A stretch of 20,200 nucleotides of DNA from a virus: positions 1-20,200 of IMG/VR virus record IMGVR_UViG_3300032242_003989. The stretch is one strand, 5' to 3'. The number at the start of each line of letters is the position of its first letter. Within the stretch, counting starts at the first letter, position 1. A program made the translations under genes and the position numbers. The notes below the pieces were generated by a model, which saw nothing but the letters and a program-made list of their open reading frames with translations, made no database searches and was not told where the DNA came from. This document shows positions 1 through 7,700 of the stretch, one piece after another.

Positions 1-26
1 CAACCAAAAATTGGTGGATTTTTTTT
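1..26 (+). terminator. Probable intrinsic terminator of an upstream gene
   Basis: Bases 1-7 can pair with 11-17 (one A-G mismatch) around a three-base AAA loop. A run of eight T residues follows at 19-26. This is the form of a Rho-independent terminator. The stem is short and rather AT-rich, and it may continue left of the window, so its strength cannot be judged. Its position fits the end of a preceding transcription unit before the glycosyltransferase pair. Confidence 0.5.
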
Positions 27-55
27 AAAAAATTCAAAATAAATGAAAATTTCTT

Positions 56-63
56 TATATAAT
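56..63 (+). promoter_or_regulatory. Possible -10-like late promoter box before the glycosyltransferases
   Basis: The octamer TATATAAT lies 22 bases before the start codon at 86 and just after the probable terminator. It resembles both a bacterial -10 box and the TATAAATA late box of T4-like phages, with mismatches. No clear -35 element is visible. In DNA this AT-rich such matches are common, so the support is mainly positional. Confidence 0.25.
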
Positions 64-85
64 CAAAGCAAACGTTAGGATTAAA

Positions 86-1333
86 ATGTCAACTAAAAAG
101 AAAATATTAATGCTTGCGGATCACCCGCTGTCCACATCAGGCGTTGGCACACAAAGTCGCTGGTTAATTAATGGCCTGATAGGAACAGGAAAATACTCAT
201 TTAGAGTTTTTGGTGGCGCAGTAAAGCACGAAAACTATGAAACAATTGCTGTCAACCCTGACTTTATCATTAAACCAACCGATGGATTTGGTAATAGAGA
301 AATGTTACGCCATGCTCTGGCAACCGAAAAACCGGATGTGTTACTTCTTTTCACGGATCCTCGTTTTTTCATTTGGGTGTGGGAAATGGAGGACGAAATT
401 CGTCAACTTTGTCCCATAGCGTACAACCACTTATGGGATAATCCACCATGGCCAGATTTCAACAAGGTGCTGTATGAATCGACAGACCTGATCAATTGTA
501 TTAATTACCCAACGTATGAAATGGTCAAAGAACACTTTCCCGAGAAGACAAACTACATTCCTCACGGTGTTCCAAAAGAACTTTATTTTCCCCTTTCGGA
601 GGGAGAGGCGAAAAGTTTTAAGGAAAAATCGCTCGGTTCAGACAGGCTGGATCACTTTGTTGCCCTGTGGGTAGGCAGAAATGCTCGTCGAAAAATGCCC
701 GGTGATATCCTCGTGTCTTGGAAACAGTTTTTGGATCGACTCGAAAAGGAACACGGCCACAAAAAAGCCACTCTTTTCATGCACACTGATCCATATGATC
801 CTGAGGGGCCGAACTTAATTCATGTAATTAAAATGCTCGATATTCAAAATAACGTTGTCTTCTCGAATGAAAGAGTTGATTTTAACTCCATGCGTCAGGT
901 GTATTCTGTCGCAGATATCGTCATTAACAGAAGCTGCAATGAAGGATTTGGTCTACCTACGCTCGAGGCCATGCAGTGTGGTAAGCCCATTGTCGTTCTT
1001 AAAACAGGTGGCATGACACGCCAAGTAATGAATCCAAAGACGGGAGGCATGAACGGAATTGGAATTGATCCTGAAGTTCGCTCGCTAGTCGGCAATCAAA
1101 TGGTTCCATACATTTATGAAGATTTTGTGTCTCATGAAACTTTTACAAAGGCTATTATGCAAATGTATGAAATGGGACCAGAAAAAAGAAAAGAATTAGG
1201 CGCTGCTGCACGCCAACACGCTTTAGACGAATATAATCTGGATGACATCATTAAACAATGGGACGAATCTCTAACCGGTCTGTGTGAGTCGTGGAAGGAC
1301 AAGAAGAAGTCATGGTCGCTGTCATCATTCTAG
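86..1333 (+). CDS. GT4-like GT-B glycosyltransferase
   Basis: Likely transfers a sugar from a nucleotide-sugar donor to an unknown acceptor in the host cytoplasm. The 415-residue length is usual for a GT-B enzyme. The N-terminal half opens with a beta strand and a glycine-containing loop (residues 6-22, LMLADHPLSTSGVGTQ). The second Rossmann-like half begins near residue 192 with ALWVGRNARRK. The GT4 donor-site signature is visible as E286-GFGLPTL-E294, the E-x7-E motif, followed by an AMQCGKPIVV strand. A TAGGA ribosome binding site at 76-80 sits 5 bases before the ATG. The stop codon overlaps the ribosome binding site of the next gene, which is a second glycosyltransferase, so the two are probably co-translated. 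Donor and acceptor cannot be read from the sequence. Phage enzymes of this type may modify DNA, virion proteins or host surface glycans. Confidence 0.88.
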   Translation: MSTKKKILMLADHPLSTSGVGTQSRWLINGLIGTGKYSFRVFGGAVKHENYETIAVNPDFIIKPTDGFGNREMLRHALATEKPDVLLLFTDPRFFIWVWEMEDEIRQLCPIAYNHLWDNPPWPDFNKVLYESTDLINCINYPTYEMVKEHFPEKTNYIPHGVPKELYFPLSEGEAKSFKEKSLGSDRLDHFVALWVGRNARRKMPGDILVSWKQFLDRLEKEHGHKKATLFMHTDPYDPEGPNLIHVIKMLDIQNNVVFSNERVDFNSMRQVYSVADIVINRSCNEGFGLPTLEAMQCGKPIVVLKTGGMTRQVMNPKTGGMNGIGIDPEVRSLVGNQMVPYIYEDFVSHETFTKAIMQMYEMGPEKRKELGAAARQHALDEYNLDDIIKQWDESLTGLCESWKDKKKSWSLSSF

Positions 1334-1336
1334 GAG
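1333..1336 (+). promoter_or_regulatory. Ribosome binding site GGAG that decides the start of the second glycosyltransferase
   Basis: GGAG overlaps the last base of the preceding TAG stop codon. An ATG at 1337 follows it with no spacer and so is unlikely to be used. The in-frame ATG at 1346 is 9 bases away, a normal distance, and is the preferred start. A further in-frame ATG at 1352 is about 15 bases away. Confidence 0.6.
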
Positions 1337-1345
1337 ATGCTTAAA

Positions 1346-2518
1346 ATGAAAATGGATAAGAAAAAAGTAATTTTTAGAGGACCAGGCCTGACATCATCCG
1401 GGTATGGTGTTCACGCCAGGCAGATCATTAAGTGGCTTCTAACACGTGAAGATGTTGATTTAAGGGTTCAACTTTTCCCATGGGGAAATACTCCATGGTT
1501 ATTGAATCCTGATGAATGCGACGGCCTAGTAAGAAAAATACTTAGTATGTCAACGCACCATTCTGGTAAGGCTGATGTTTCTTTTCAGCTACAGCTTCCA
1601 AATGAGTGGGACATAAATCTTGCTCATGTTAATGTGGGTATGACTGCAGGCGTCGAAACAGATATTTGTAATCCTGACTGGATTCGATGCTGTAATCTGA
1701 TGAATTTAATCATCGTGCCTTCTGAACATGTTAAAAATACTCTCGAAAAGAGCGGTAAATTGACAGCCTCAGTCATCGTCGTGCCGGAATCTTATCCTGA
1801 AGCATTCGAAACTGCCAACTCGGACAATGAGATTTTAAATTTTGATACCAAATTTAACTTTTTAATGGTTGGCCAAATCACCGGAAATAATCCGGAAAAT
1901 GATAGAAAAAATATTTTCTATACCATTAAATGGTTTTGTGAAACATTTAAAAATGAAAAAGACGTTGGCTTAATCATCAAGACCAACGCAGGAAGAAATA
2001 CGCTGATTGACAGAAATGTCACGCATAACATCATCGGACAAGTTATTCGAGAAATTAAGAAAGCTGAGTATCCAAGAATTCATGTCGTTCATGGGCATCT
2101 CTCGGACGAAGAGATGTACCAGCTATACAATCAAAAATCCGTAAAAGCATTTCTCTGTCCAACCCGTGGAGAAGGTTTTGGGTTACCTCTTTTAGAGGCC
2201 GCAGCCTGCGGCTTACCGGTTATCACAACAAATTGGTCTGGACATCTGGATTTCTTGTCACATGGCAAGTTTATTAAACTAGATTCGACTTTAAAAGAAG
2301 TACACGCCTCCCGAGTTGACAATAAAATATTCATGAAAGGTTCAAAGTGGGCTGAACCGATTGAAGCGGATTTTAAGAAAAATGTTAAAAAGTTTTATGA
2401 AAGTCCATACCTGCCCAAAGATTGGGCGGTCGAACTACAAAAGAAGATATTAGAAAAATATTCATTTAAAGCAGTATGTAAGTTATATGACCAGGTAACG
2501 GGTGATATATTTTGTTAG
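1346..2518 (+). CDS. Second GT4-like GT-B glycosyltransferase
   Basis: A 390-residue enzyme if started at 1346; the frame is open from an ATG at 1337, which abuts the GGAG ribosome binding site and is less likely. The N-terminus has the glycine-rich loop GPGLTSSGYG after a first strand (VIFR). The second Rossmann-like half starts near FLMVGQITGN. The E-x7-E donor motif is present as E276-GFGLPLL-E284 (390-residue numbering), followed by AAACGLPVITT. It is a paralogue-like neighbour of the first glycosyltransferase but clearly divergent from it, so the two probably add different sugars or act in sequence. It ends at 2518, overlapping the start of the next gene by several bases. The acceptor is unknown; virion fibre or host surface glycan are both possible. 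Confidence 0.87.
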   Translation: MKMDKKKVIFRGPGLTSSGYGVHARQIIKWLLTREDVDLRVQLFPWGNTPWLLNPDECDGLVRKILSMSTHHSGKADVSFQLQLPNEWDINLAHVNVGMTAGVETDICNPDWIRCCNLMNLIIVPSEHVKNTLEKSGKLTASVIVVPESYPEAFETANSDNEILNFDTKFNFLMVGQITGNNPENDRKNIFYTIKWFCETFKNEKDVGLIIKTNAGRNTLIDRNVTHNIIGQVIREIKKAEYPRIHVVHGHLSDEEMYQLYNQKSVKAFLCPTRGEGFGLPLLEAAACGLPVITTNWSGHLDFLSHGKFIKLDSTLKEVHASRVDNKIFMKGSKWAEPIEADFKKNVKKFYESPYLPKDWAVELQKKILEKYSFKAVCKLYDQVTGDIFC

Positions 2519-2805
2519 TGCTTTCTTTTCTCTTAATTCTTTCATCCTTAATAAATGTCGCCTTAGGCGTCCTCCTTTTCAGGAGCACCAAGATAATATT
2601 TTCAATCGAGGATCAGGTAAACGATTCGCTAGACGAGTTGGACAAGTCATATGCCAGAATTAATAAGATCCTACAGATCCCAGTGGCCTTCGACGATCCA
2701 CAAATAAAAATGGTTGTAAAAGAAATTTCTTCCGCCAAAGACTCGATTCTTTTAATAGCCAATAAAATAACAAAAAATATGAGCCAGGTGGAGGAAAATA
2801 AATAA
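2512..2805 (+). CDS. Small membrane-anchored coiled-coil protein of unknown function
   Basis: A 97-residue protein, not recognised. Residues 2-23 are strongly hydrophobic (leucine, isoleucine and valine rich) and form one transmembrane segment or uncleaved signal anchor. The rest is charged and helical with heptad-like spacing, for example SIEDQVNDSLDELDKSYARI, suggesting a coiled coil. The start must be non-ATG: TTG at 2512 or GTG at 2518, both in frame, and the next methionine comes far downstream. A weak GGGTGA lies 6 bases before the TTG. The gene overlaps the end of the glycosyltransferase gene. The following gene begins one base after its stop and uses a GGTGGAGGAAA element inside this gene as ribosome binding site. 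A role in the virion or the host membrane cannot be decided. Confidence 0.65.
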   Translation: MLVLSFLLILSSLINVALGVLLFRSTKIIFSIEDQVNDSLDELDKSYARINKILQIPVAFDDPQIKMVVKEISSAKDSILLIANKITKNMSQVEENK

Positions 2806-2806
2806 A

Positions 2807-3541
2807 ATGGTCCATAGAGAAAAGAAGAAGAAGGCCCCCAAAGATGGAGCGCAGGCGGCTGATAAAAAATATTTTAATGAAAAAACGCAGGAAGCAATAA
2901 CGCAGTATCAAAATTGCCAATCATTACAAATAAAAGAAAAGCTTTACATCGACACGATTCAACCTGCATTTGAAAAGTTGGCCGAAAATTTAATTAACAT
3001 TCATAAGTTCACAGGTATGCATGATTCTTATGAAGATTTAAAGAGCGATTGCATTAATTTTTTATTCGAAACAATTAAAAAGTTTGACGCGAGTCGTGGC
3101 ACCAATGCATTTTCATATTTTAACGTTGTTGCAAAAAATTGGCTTATTAACAGGACAAAACAAAAAAATGCGAGGTCAAAGCGAAGCGTTAGCATGGATG
3201 ACATGTCGAGTCTGACGATAGCAGAACAAAAGATGATCGATGAGTACTGCATCTCCCCAGCGCAGGATGCAGTCATCGAAATGCAAGAAACTTCCCAGGA
3301 CATTATAAATGTTCTCTATCAGGTTAGGACCGTAGTTAAGACCGAAAATGAATTGGCTTGTATTAATTCAATCATCACTATCTTTGAAAATATGGATAAT
3401 GTTGATTTGGTCAATAAAACTGCCATTCTCTTATATATGAGAGAGTTGTCATGCCTCAGCCCAAAGCAGTTGACGACTTCAATGCAGTCAATTAGAAAGT
3501 ATTACAGGAGATTTAAGACAAATGACGACGGACTCTTTTAG
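2807..3541 (+). CDS. gp55-like late sigma factor
   Basis: A 244-residue RNA polymerase sigma factor that probably directs host polymerase to phage late promoters. Residues about 48-125 look like sigma-70 region 2: helix-rich, with SYEDLKSDCINFLFETIKKF, then the characteristic FDASRGTNAFSYFNVVAKNW and a basic stretch (NRTKQKNARSKR) suited to the -10 DNA contact. Residues about 210-236 (RELSCLSPKQLTTSMQSIRK) look like a helix-turn-helix, unlike T4 gp55, which lacks a full region 4. The protein ends in the acidic/hydrophobic tail NDDGLF, which could bind a sliding clamp as the T4 gp55 tail does (inference). The N-terminus is a lysine-rich disordered tail. A strong GGTGGAGGAAA lies upstream, with GGAGG 12 bases before the ATG. 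The 3' end overlaps the next gene by 20 bases. Confidence 0.82.
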   Translation: MVHREKKKKAPKDGAQAADKKYFNEKTQEAITQYQNCQSLQIKEKLYIDTIQPAFEKLAENLINIHKFTGMHDSYEDLKSDCINFLFETIKKFDASRGTNAFSYFNVVAKNWLINRTKQKNARSKRSVSMDDMSSLTIAEQKMIDEYCISPAQDAVIEMQETSQDIINVLYQVRTVVKTENELACINSIITIFENMDNVDLVNKTAILLYMRELSCLSPKQLTTSMQSIRKYYRRFKTNDDGLF

Positions 3542-3890
3542 TGACAATCTTCCAATGGAGAATGAAGTCAAAGAAAAAACCAAAGATTTCTCGGACTTAT
3601 TAGACTCCATAGAGTCTTTAGGCGATAAAAAGAAGAAATTATGGAAAGAGATATATGAAAATGCCTTAACGGATAGACAAAATTCTTATGCCATCTTTTT
3701 AAAGATGTGCAGCATCGTTAAGGATCAAAGCAGCGAATACGCAATTCACGGCAAGGTAATGGCAACATTTGTCGAAAGAATGAGCAAGGCAAATGATCAA
3801 TTAATCAGACTTGCTGAGCTTATTGCAAAAGCAGAAAATGCATCTGAGTCTATTGATCCTGAGGACATGTTTAATAGGATTAATTCTTAA
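3522..3890 (+). CDS. Small helical protein overlapping the sigma gene, function unknown
   Basis: A 122-residue, highly charged, apparently all-helical protein with no membrane segment. It starts 20 bases inside the sigma gene, behind TTACAGGAGA (3501-3510), and its stop overlaps the start of the hub gene (TAATG). This suggests tight translational coupling to both. The acidic N-terminus (residues 1-35) looks disordered; residues 36-105 form long helices, including YAIHGKVMATFVERMSKAND. The C-terminus carries IDPEDMFNRI, an acidic/hydrophobic patch. T4 encodes a late co-activator (gp33) of similar size that works with gp55. Position and size allow that role here, but I see no convincing sequence similarity, so the function remains open. 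A baseplate assembly factor is the other simple possibility. Confidence 0.65.
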   Translation: MTTDSFSDNLPMENEVKEKTKDFSDLLDSIESLGDKKKKLWKEIYENALTDRQNSYAIFLKMCSIVKDQSSEYAIHGKVMATFVERMSKANDQLIRLAELIAKAENASESIDPEDMFNRINS

Positions 3891-5341
3891 TGCCATCTGC
3901 GTATTCAACAATACCTTCTACGACATCACAAAACGATAATCTTGGCCCCTATCGACAATATGTTGTCAAAGAAGTCATAAGTGATCCTTTGCTTTTTGTG
4001 ACCACGGATCCGACAGGTAAAAATGGATTACAAAATAAGTTAAGCTCTTATGGAATAAATGCCGAATTGGTCGCCGAGGTCTGCATTAATTCGATAATAG
4101 CAGTTCCTGCAAGATTTAATAATGAAGATACACTAGGTTCACAGGCAATCTTACTTCATCCATTCTTTCCACCTCACCTAACTCTACCTATACAGCGTGG
4201 TGAGACTATTTGGGGAATTCAGTCCTCCATTGTGAAAAGTAACAGAAATATTCCAATGGGATACTGGTTCTGCCGCGTTGTCGCGCCATACTACACAGAT
4301 GATGTTAATTTCACACACCTACCCAGAAAGTATGATGCAAGGTCTAACAGGTATCAAAATGACACCGGAGAAAAGACCAAAAAAACCGGAGAAAATCCTA
4401 GAACACAATTAAGTTACGATTTTATTAATGGTGCTGTGGATTATGACGGTAATCATATTCCTCATAAATTTCATATTGAAAATACCGGCGGTAATGCCAC
4501 AGATGAAATTAAAAATCTGGTCCTAACAGGTGATCATTCAAATGTAACAATGCGTGCCGCAGTGCCGCAGATAAAAGTAAGACCAGGTGATGTTGCGCTG
4601 TCAGGAATCAACAACTCCATGGTAAGAATAGGTTCCGATATGTCAAAAGATATTTTGGACACCTCTAAAAAAGACAAGATTGCCGGAGCCATTGACATCG
4701 TTGCAGGACGAGGTCAATTGGATACTAAAAGTTTTGCAAAAACACAAAATACATTAAATTTTTCTGAAATTCTTAAACCAAAAGAAAACTTCTTAGATAA
4801 AGAATCAAAGCAATATTATAACGATATCCATAACATGGATATGATTTTGGACAAAAGTAGAATTTATATAGCGGAATCAACTGCTGCCGATGCAAACTTT
4901 GGATTACAGAATTTTAATAAAAACATTAAAAATTTAGCCGGTGATTTAATCGGAACAGATTCTGAACCGACAATCGTGCAAAAATCCGATAAGCTTAGAA
5001 TAGTCGCAAGAAAAAATGCACAAATTGTCATAGTAGGTAATGATGATGCTAAAAATAGCGAAAATAATTACGTCACCATATCCGTTAATTCGACAGGAGA
5101 AGTTTACATTAAAACGCCCAAAATGGTAAGAATTGATGCGCAAAATGTTTACTTAGGAAACGATGCCGAAAATGGCCAAGCCATCCCCCTAGGAAATAAG
5201 CTGATTGAATGGCTACAATATCACACACATCCTGTGGCTGGACCGCAATCAGCTCCACCGAATCCAGTAGCAGGAGCAGGAAAATTAAGCATTAAGAATC
5301 TGTTATCCAAACACCACAAGATATCGGACGAAAAGCCTTAG
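3890..5341 (+). CDS. gp5-like baseplate hub / central spike protein
   Basis: A 483-residue protein expected at the centre of the baseplate, forming the membrane-puncturing spike under the tail tube. Residues about 62-135 look like an OB-fold domain (VAEVCINSIIAVPARFN and later GYWFCRVVAPYYTDDVN), as in gp5/VgrG/gpV spike proteins. Residues about 385-440 are short beta repeats rich in Asn, Gly and Val (LRIVARKNAQIVIVGNDD, VYIKTPKMVRIDAQNVYLG), fitting a beta-helical needle. The C-terminal part contains HTHPVAGPQSAPPNP from residue 445, a His-Pro-rich segment frequent near the ends of such hub proteins. I see no lysozyme-like domain, unlike T4 gp5. Its start overlaps the preceding stop, and the gp25- and gp6-like genes follow, the expected baseplate neighbourhood. 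Confidence 0.8.
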   Translation: MPSAYSTIPSTTSQNDNLGPYRQYVVKEVISDPLLFVTTDPTGKNGLQNKLSSYGINAELVAEVCINSIIAVPARFNNEDTLGSQAILLHPFFPPHLTLPIQRGETIWGIQSSIVKSNRNIPMGYWFCRVVAPYYTDDVNFTHLPRKYDARSNRYQNDTGEKTKKTGENPRTQLSYDFINGAVDYDGNHIPHKFHIENTGGNATDEIKNLVLTGDHSNVTMRAAVPQIKVRPGDVALSGINNSMVRIGSDMSKDILDTSKKDKIAGAIDIVAGRGQLDTKSFAKTQNTLNFSEILKPKENFLDKESKQYYNDIHNMDMILDKSRIYIAESTAADANFGLQNFNKNIKNLAGDLIGTDSEPTIVQKSDKLRIVARKNAQIVIVGNDDAKNSENNYVTISVNSTGEVYIKTPKMVRIDAQNVYLGNDAENGQAIPLGNKLIEWLQYHTHPVAGPQSAPPNPVAGAGKLSIKNLLSKHHKISDEKP

Positions 5342-5360
5342 AACAAAATAAATAATATGG

Positions 5361-5831
5361 ATGGCCACATACGAATTTAAAAGTAGCGGCAAAAAGATAT
5401 CAAAAGTTGTCACAGAAGCTCAGGCGGCTGTCGTGACACCTCTTCCTATTGGAATAAAAACTCCTCTGCAATTAGGTGATGATACGATCTTGAAGATGCA
5501 CACTTCACTATTGGATCAAATGACCGATAATTTAAAAAATTTATTATTGACAAATCGAGGGGAGCGGTTGGCTTTAAATGACTTTGGTGCCGACTTAAGA
5601 AGATTAACCACAGAGTTTACGACAGATGAGGACTTCGATACGGCGGCGATGAACAGCATTCAAGAAGCAGTGGCGAAGTGGATGCCGTTTATTAAACTAA
5701 TAAGCTTCAGCTCCAGAACAAATCATTCAGAGAATAAAGAGACCGGAATAAGAGAAATTACTCTCACTTATACCGTGACAGGATTCGAAAATTATAGCAG
5801 AAAATTATTGGTCACGTTATACGTGATATAG
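5361..5831 (+). CDS. gp25-like baseplate wedge protein
   Basis: A 156-residue member of the gp25 family (GPW_gp25/IraD-like), a small core wedge protein of contractile-tail baseplates and of type VI secretion systems (TssE). The family signature is clear: LLLTNRGERL at residues 61-70 followed by FGADLRRL at 75-82, then an acidic helix and a beta-rich C-terminus (EITLTYTVTGFENYSRKLLV). The length fits the family (T4 gp25 is about 130 residues). Start: the ATG at 5357 is out of frame and soon stops, so 5361 is used. No good Shine-Dalgarno sequence precedes it, only AT-rich DNA with AATAAATA at 5347-5354. It lies between the hub and gp6-like genes, as expected because gp25 contacts gp6 in the wedge core. 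Confidence 0.93.
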   Translation: MATYEFKSSGKKISKVVTEAQAAVVTPLPIGIKTPLQLGDDTILKMHTSLLDQMTDNLKNLLLTNRGERLALNDFGADLRRLTTEFTTDEDFDTAAMNSIQEAVAKWMPFIKLISFSSRTNHSENKETGIREITLTYTVTGFENYSRKLLVTLYVI

Positions 5832-5859
5832 CATACTTTAATTGTAATAAGGAAATTTC

Positions 5860-7698
5860 ATGGCATCCAACACATCGCAGGTTAGAAACAGAAGATACCT
5901 TGCAAAAGACTTTGACGCCCTTAAGGCCGATCTATTGGATTATGCAAGAACTTACTATCCTGACAGGATGCAGGACTTCTCTGAATCGAGCATTGGCGGC
6001 CTTCTGCTGGATATGGCGGCTTATGTTGGCGATAATCTATCTTTTTATTTAGATCATCAATTCTCGGAGCTCGATCCGCAGACGGTATTTGAGGACATTA
6101 ATGCCCAACGATTACTTCGTATGGCAGGCGTCCAAATAACGGGAGCCAGCCCGGCAACCGTCATGGTGACATTTAATGTCCAGGTTCCTGGAGAATTAAT
6201 AAATGATCTTTATGAACCAAATTCAGCAGCGCTGCCCATAATACGTGCTGGAACAGAGGTATCATCACAAAGCGGCATCATCTTTACTCTGCTTGAAGAC
6301 CTCGACTTCTCACAAAAAACAGTCTTCTCAGGAGTGGAAAAATATATCGCTGATGTCTCGCGTGTAAATAATGACTTCAATAATGGTGTCACTTTCATCA
6401 TGAGTCTCATAGGAGAGTGCTCTTCCGCACGGGTCACGACGCAAACATTCCAAATAGGAAATACTTTCACTCCGTTCATGGAGTTAGCTCTTGATAAACA
6501 AAATGTTTCTGAGGTGCTTAGTGTAATTGATGCAAATGGCAATCAATATTATGAGGTCAATTCTTTATCGGACGATGTTGTTTATAAAAATTTTACAAAT
6601 ATAGGAAAAGATTCCGATAAAATTAAAAGCTCATTACAGCTGATTCCTGCACCGTATAGATTTATTAAAAAGACAGATATTACGACTAAAGCGACTTCAT
6701 TAGTTTTTGGTGATGGAATGGCAACAAATGTGCAGGATAATATTATTTCTAATCCTTCTAATTTTGCATTACCATTTAAAAATAAGAAGACGTTTCCAAG
6801 AGTCCAATTAAATCCGCAACAATTAATTAATAACGGTTCTTTAGGGACAGTCGCAATAAACACAAACATTACGGTGAAATATTCTTATGGTGGTGGGTCA
6901 AATCACAATGTGAAGGCCGGACAAATCACCAATGTCAATACTTTAGTTACTAACTTCACAAAAAATCCTTCAAGACAACTGGTTAATCAGGTGGTCATTG
7001 AATGCATTAATAATAATGACGCTTTTGGTGGAGCCGATGCTCCAACAGCAGCACAGTTGTTGGCACAGATACCTGGTAAAAAGTTTGGTCAAAATAGAAT
7101 AGTTACTCGTCAAGATCTACTCTCAAGAATCTATACGCTTCCAACTAATCTTGGTGCCATTTATAGAGCTGCGGTACACGATAATCCAAATAATCCATTA
7201 TCGACGCTATTATATATCATTTCTATTGACGAAAATGGGTTTTTAACAACGACACAGGATACTGCCAAGAACAACATATCGTCTTATATCGATTCATTTA
7301 GAATGATAAGCGATTATATCGAAATTCTGGATGCCCAGATAATCAACTTGGCAATTGATTACGAAATAATGGTTTCAAGAAACGCCAGAGAGAATTTGTC
7401 TGTTGTGATAACGAATGTTAACAAGGCTCTTAAACAATATTTTTCTAATCAAAATGTTAACATTGATGATCCAATTAATCTCGACGATGTCAAGAATGTG
7501 ATTTTTGGCGTTTCAAATGTCATTTCAATACTGAACTTAAAGTTTAGTAACAGAGTCAACGTTTTTGAGAATAGAAATTATAATACAAATTACTTTGAAG
7601 TCGAATCTGGAACAAAAAGTGGCATGATCATTCCTCCAACAGGCGGAATCTTCGAGATCAGATATCCAGGTTATGACATTAAAGGAAAGGCTTCATAA
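5860..7698 (+). CDS. gp6-like baseplate wedge protein (baseplate J family)
   Basis: A 612-residue wedge protein close in length to T4 gp6 (about 660 residues). In contractile baseplates this family forms the ring that links wedges around the hub and drives sheath triggering. The N-terminal region is typical: YLAKDFDALKADLLDYARTY (residues 13-32), then SSIGGLLLDMAAYVGDNLSF and a helix giving LLRMAGVQITG, followed by a beta-rich domain. The later part (about residues 410-545) contains the conserved-looking NRIVTRQDLLSRIYTLPTN and a DYEIMVSRNARENL strand-helix region of the J-like fold. An AAGGA site at 5849-5853 lies 6 bases before the ATG. It directly follows gp25, its physical partner. Its stop is two bases before the TTG start of the next gene. 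Confidence 0.92.
   Translation: MASNTSQVRNRRYLAKDFDALKADLLDYARTYYPDRMQDFSESSIGGLLLDMAAYVGDNLSFYLDHQFSELDPQTVFEDINAQRLLRMAGVQITGASPATVMVTFNVQVPGELINDLYEPNSAALPIIRAGTEVSSQSGIIFTLLEDLDFSQKTVFSGVEKYIADVSRVNNDFNNGVTFIMSLIGECSSARVTTQTFQIGNTFTPFMELALDKQNVSEVLSVIDANGNQYYEVNSLSDDVVYKNFTNIGKDSDKIKSSLQLIPAPYRFIKKTDITTKATSLVFGDGMATNVQDNIISNPSNFALPFKNKKTFPRVQLNPQQLINNGSLGTVAINTNITVKYSYGGGSNHNVKAGQITNVNTLVTNFTKNPSRQLVNQVVIECINNNDAFGGADAPTAAQLLAQIPGKKFGQNRIVTRQDLLSRIYTLPTNLGAIYRAAVHDNPNNPLSTLLYIISIDENGFLTTTQDTAKNNISSYIDSFRMISDYIEILDAQIINLAIDYEIMVSRNARENLSVVITNVNKALKQYFSNQNVNIDDPINLDDVKNVIFGVSNVISILNLKFSNRVNVFENRNYNTNYFEVESGTKSGMIIPPTGGIFEIRYPGYDIKGKAS
7683..7690 (+). promoter_or_regulatory. Ribosome binding site supporting a TTG start at 7701
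   Basis: AGGAAAGG, inside the end of the gp6-like gene, lies 10 bases before TTG 7701. The conserved-looking N-terminal FQADKDTYI begins right after that codon, so a downstream ATG would delete it. This supports a rare TTG start. Confidence 0.55.
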
Positions 7699-7700
7699 AA

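Noticed and set aside
1337-1345. ATG 1337 as start of the second glycosyltransferase
   Set aside because: It directly abuts GGAG with no spacer; ATG 1346 has normal spacing. The difference is three residues.
2797-2804. AATAAATA as a late promoter for the sigma gene
   Set aside because: It ends only two bases before the ATG and overlaps the preceding TAA stop codon, so transcription would begin inside the coding sequence; better explained by AT-rich junction sequence.
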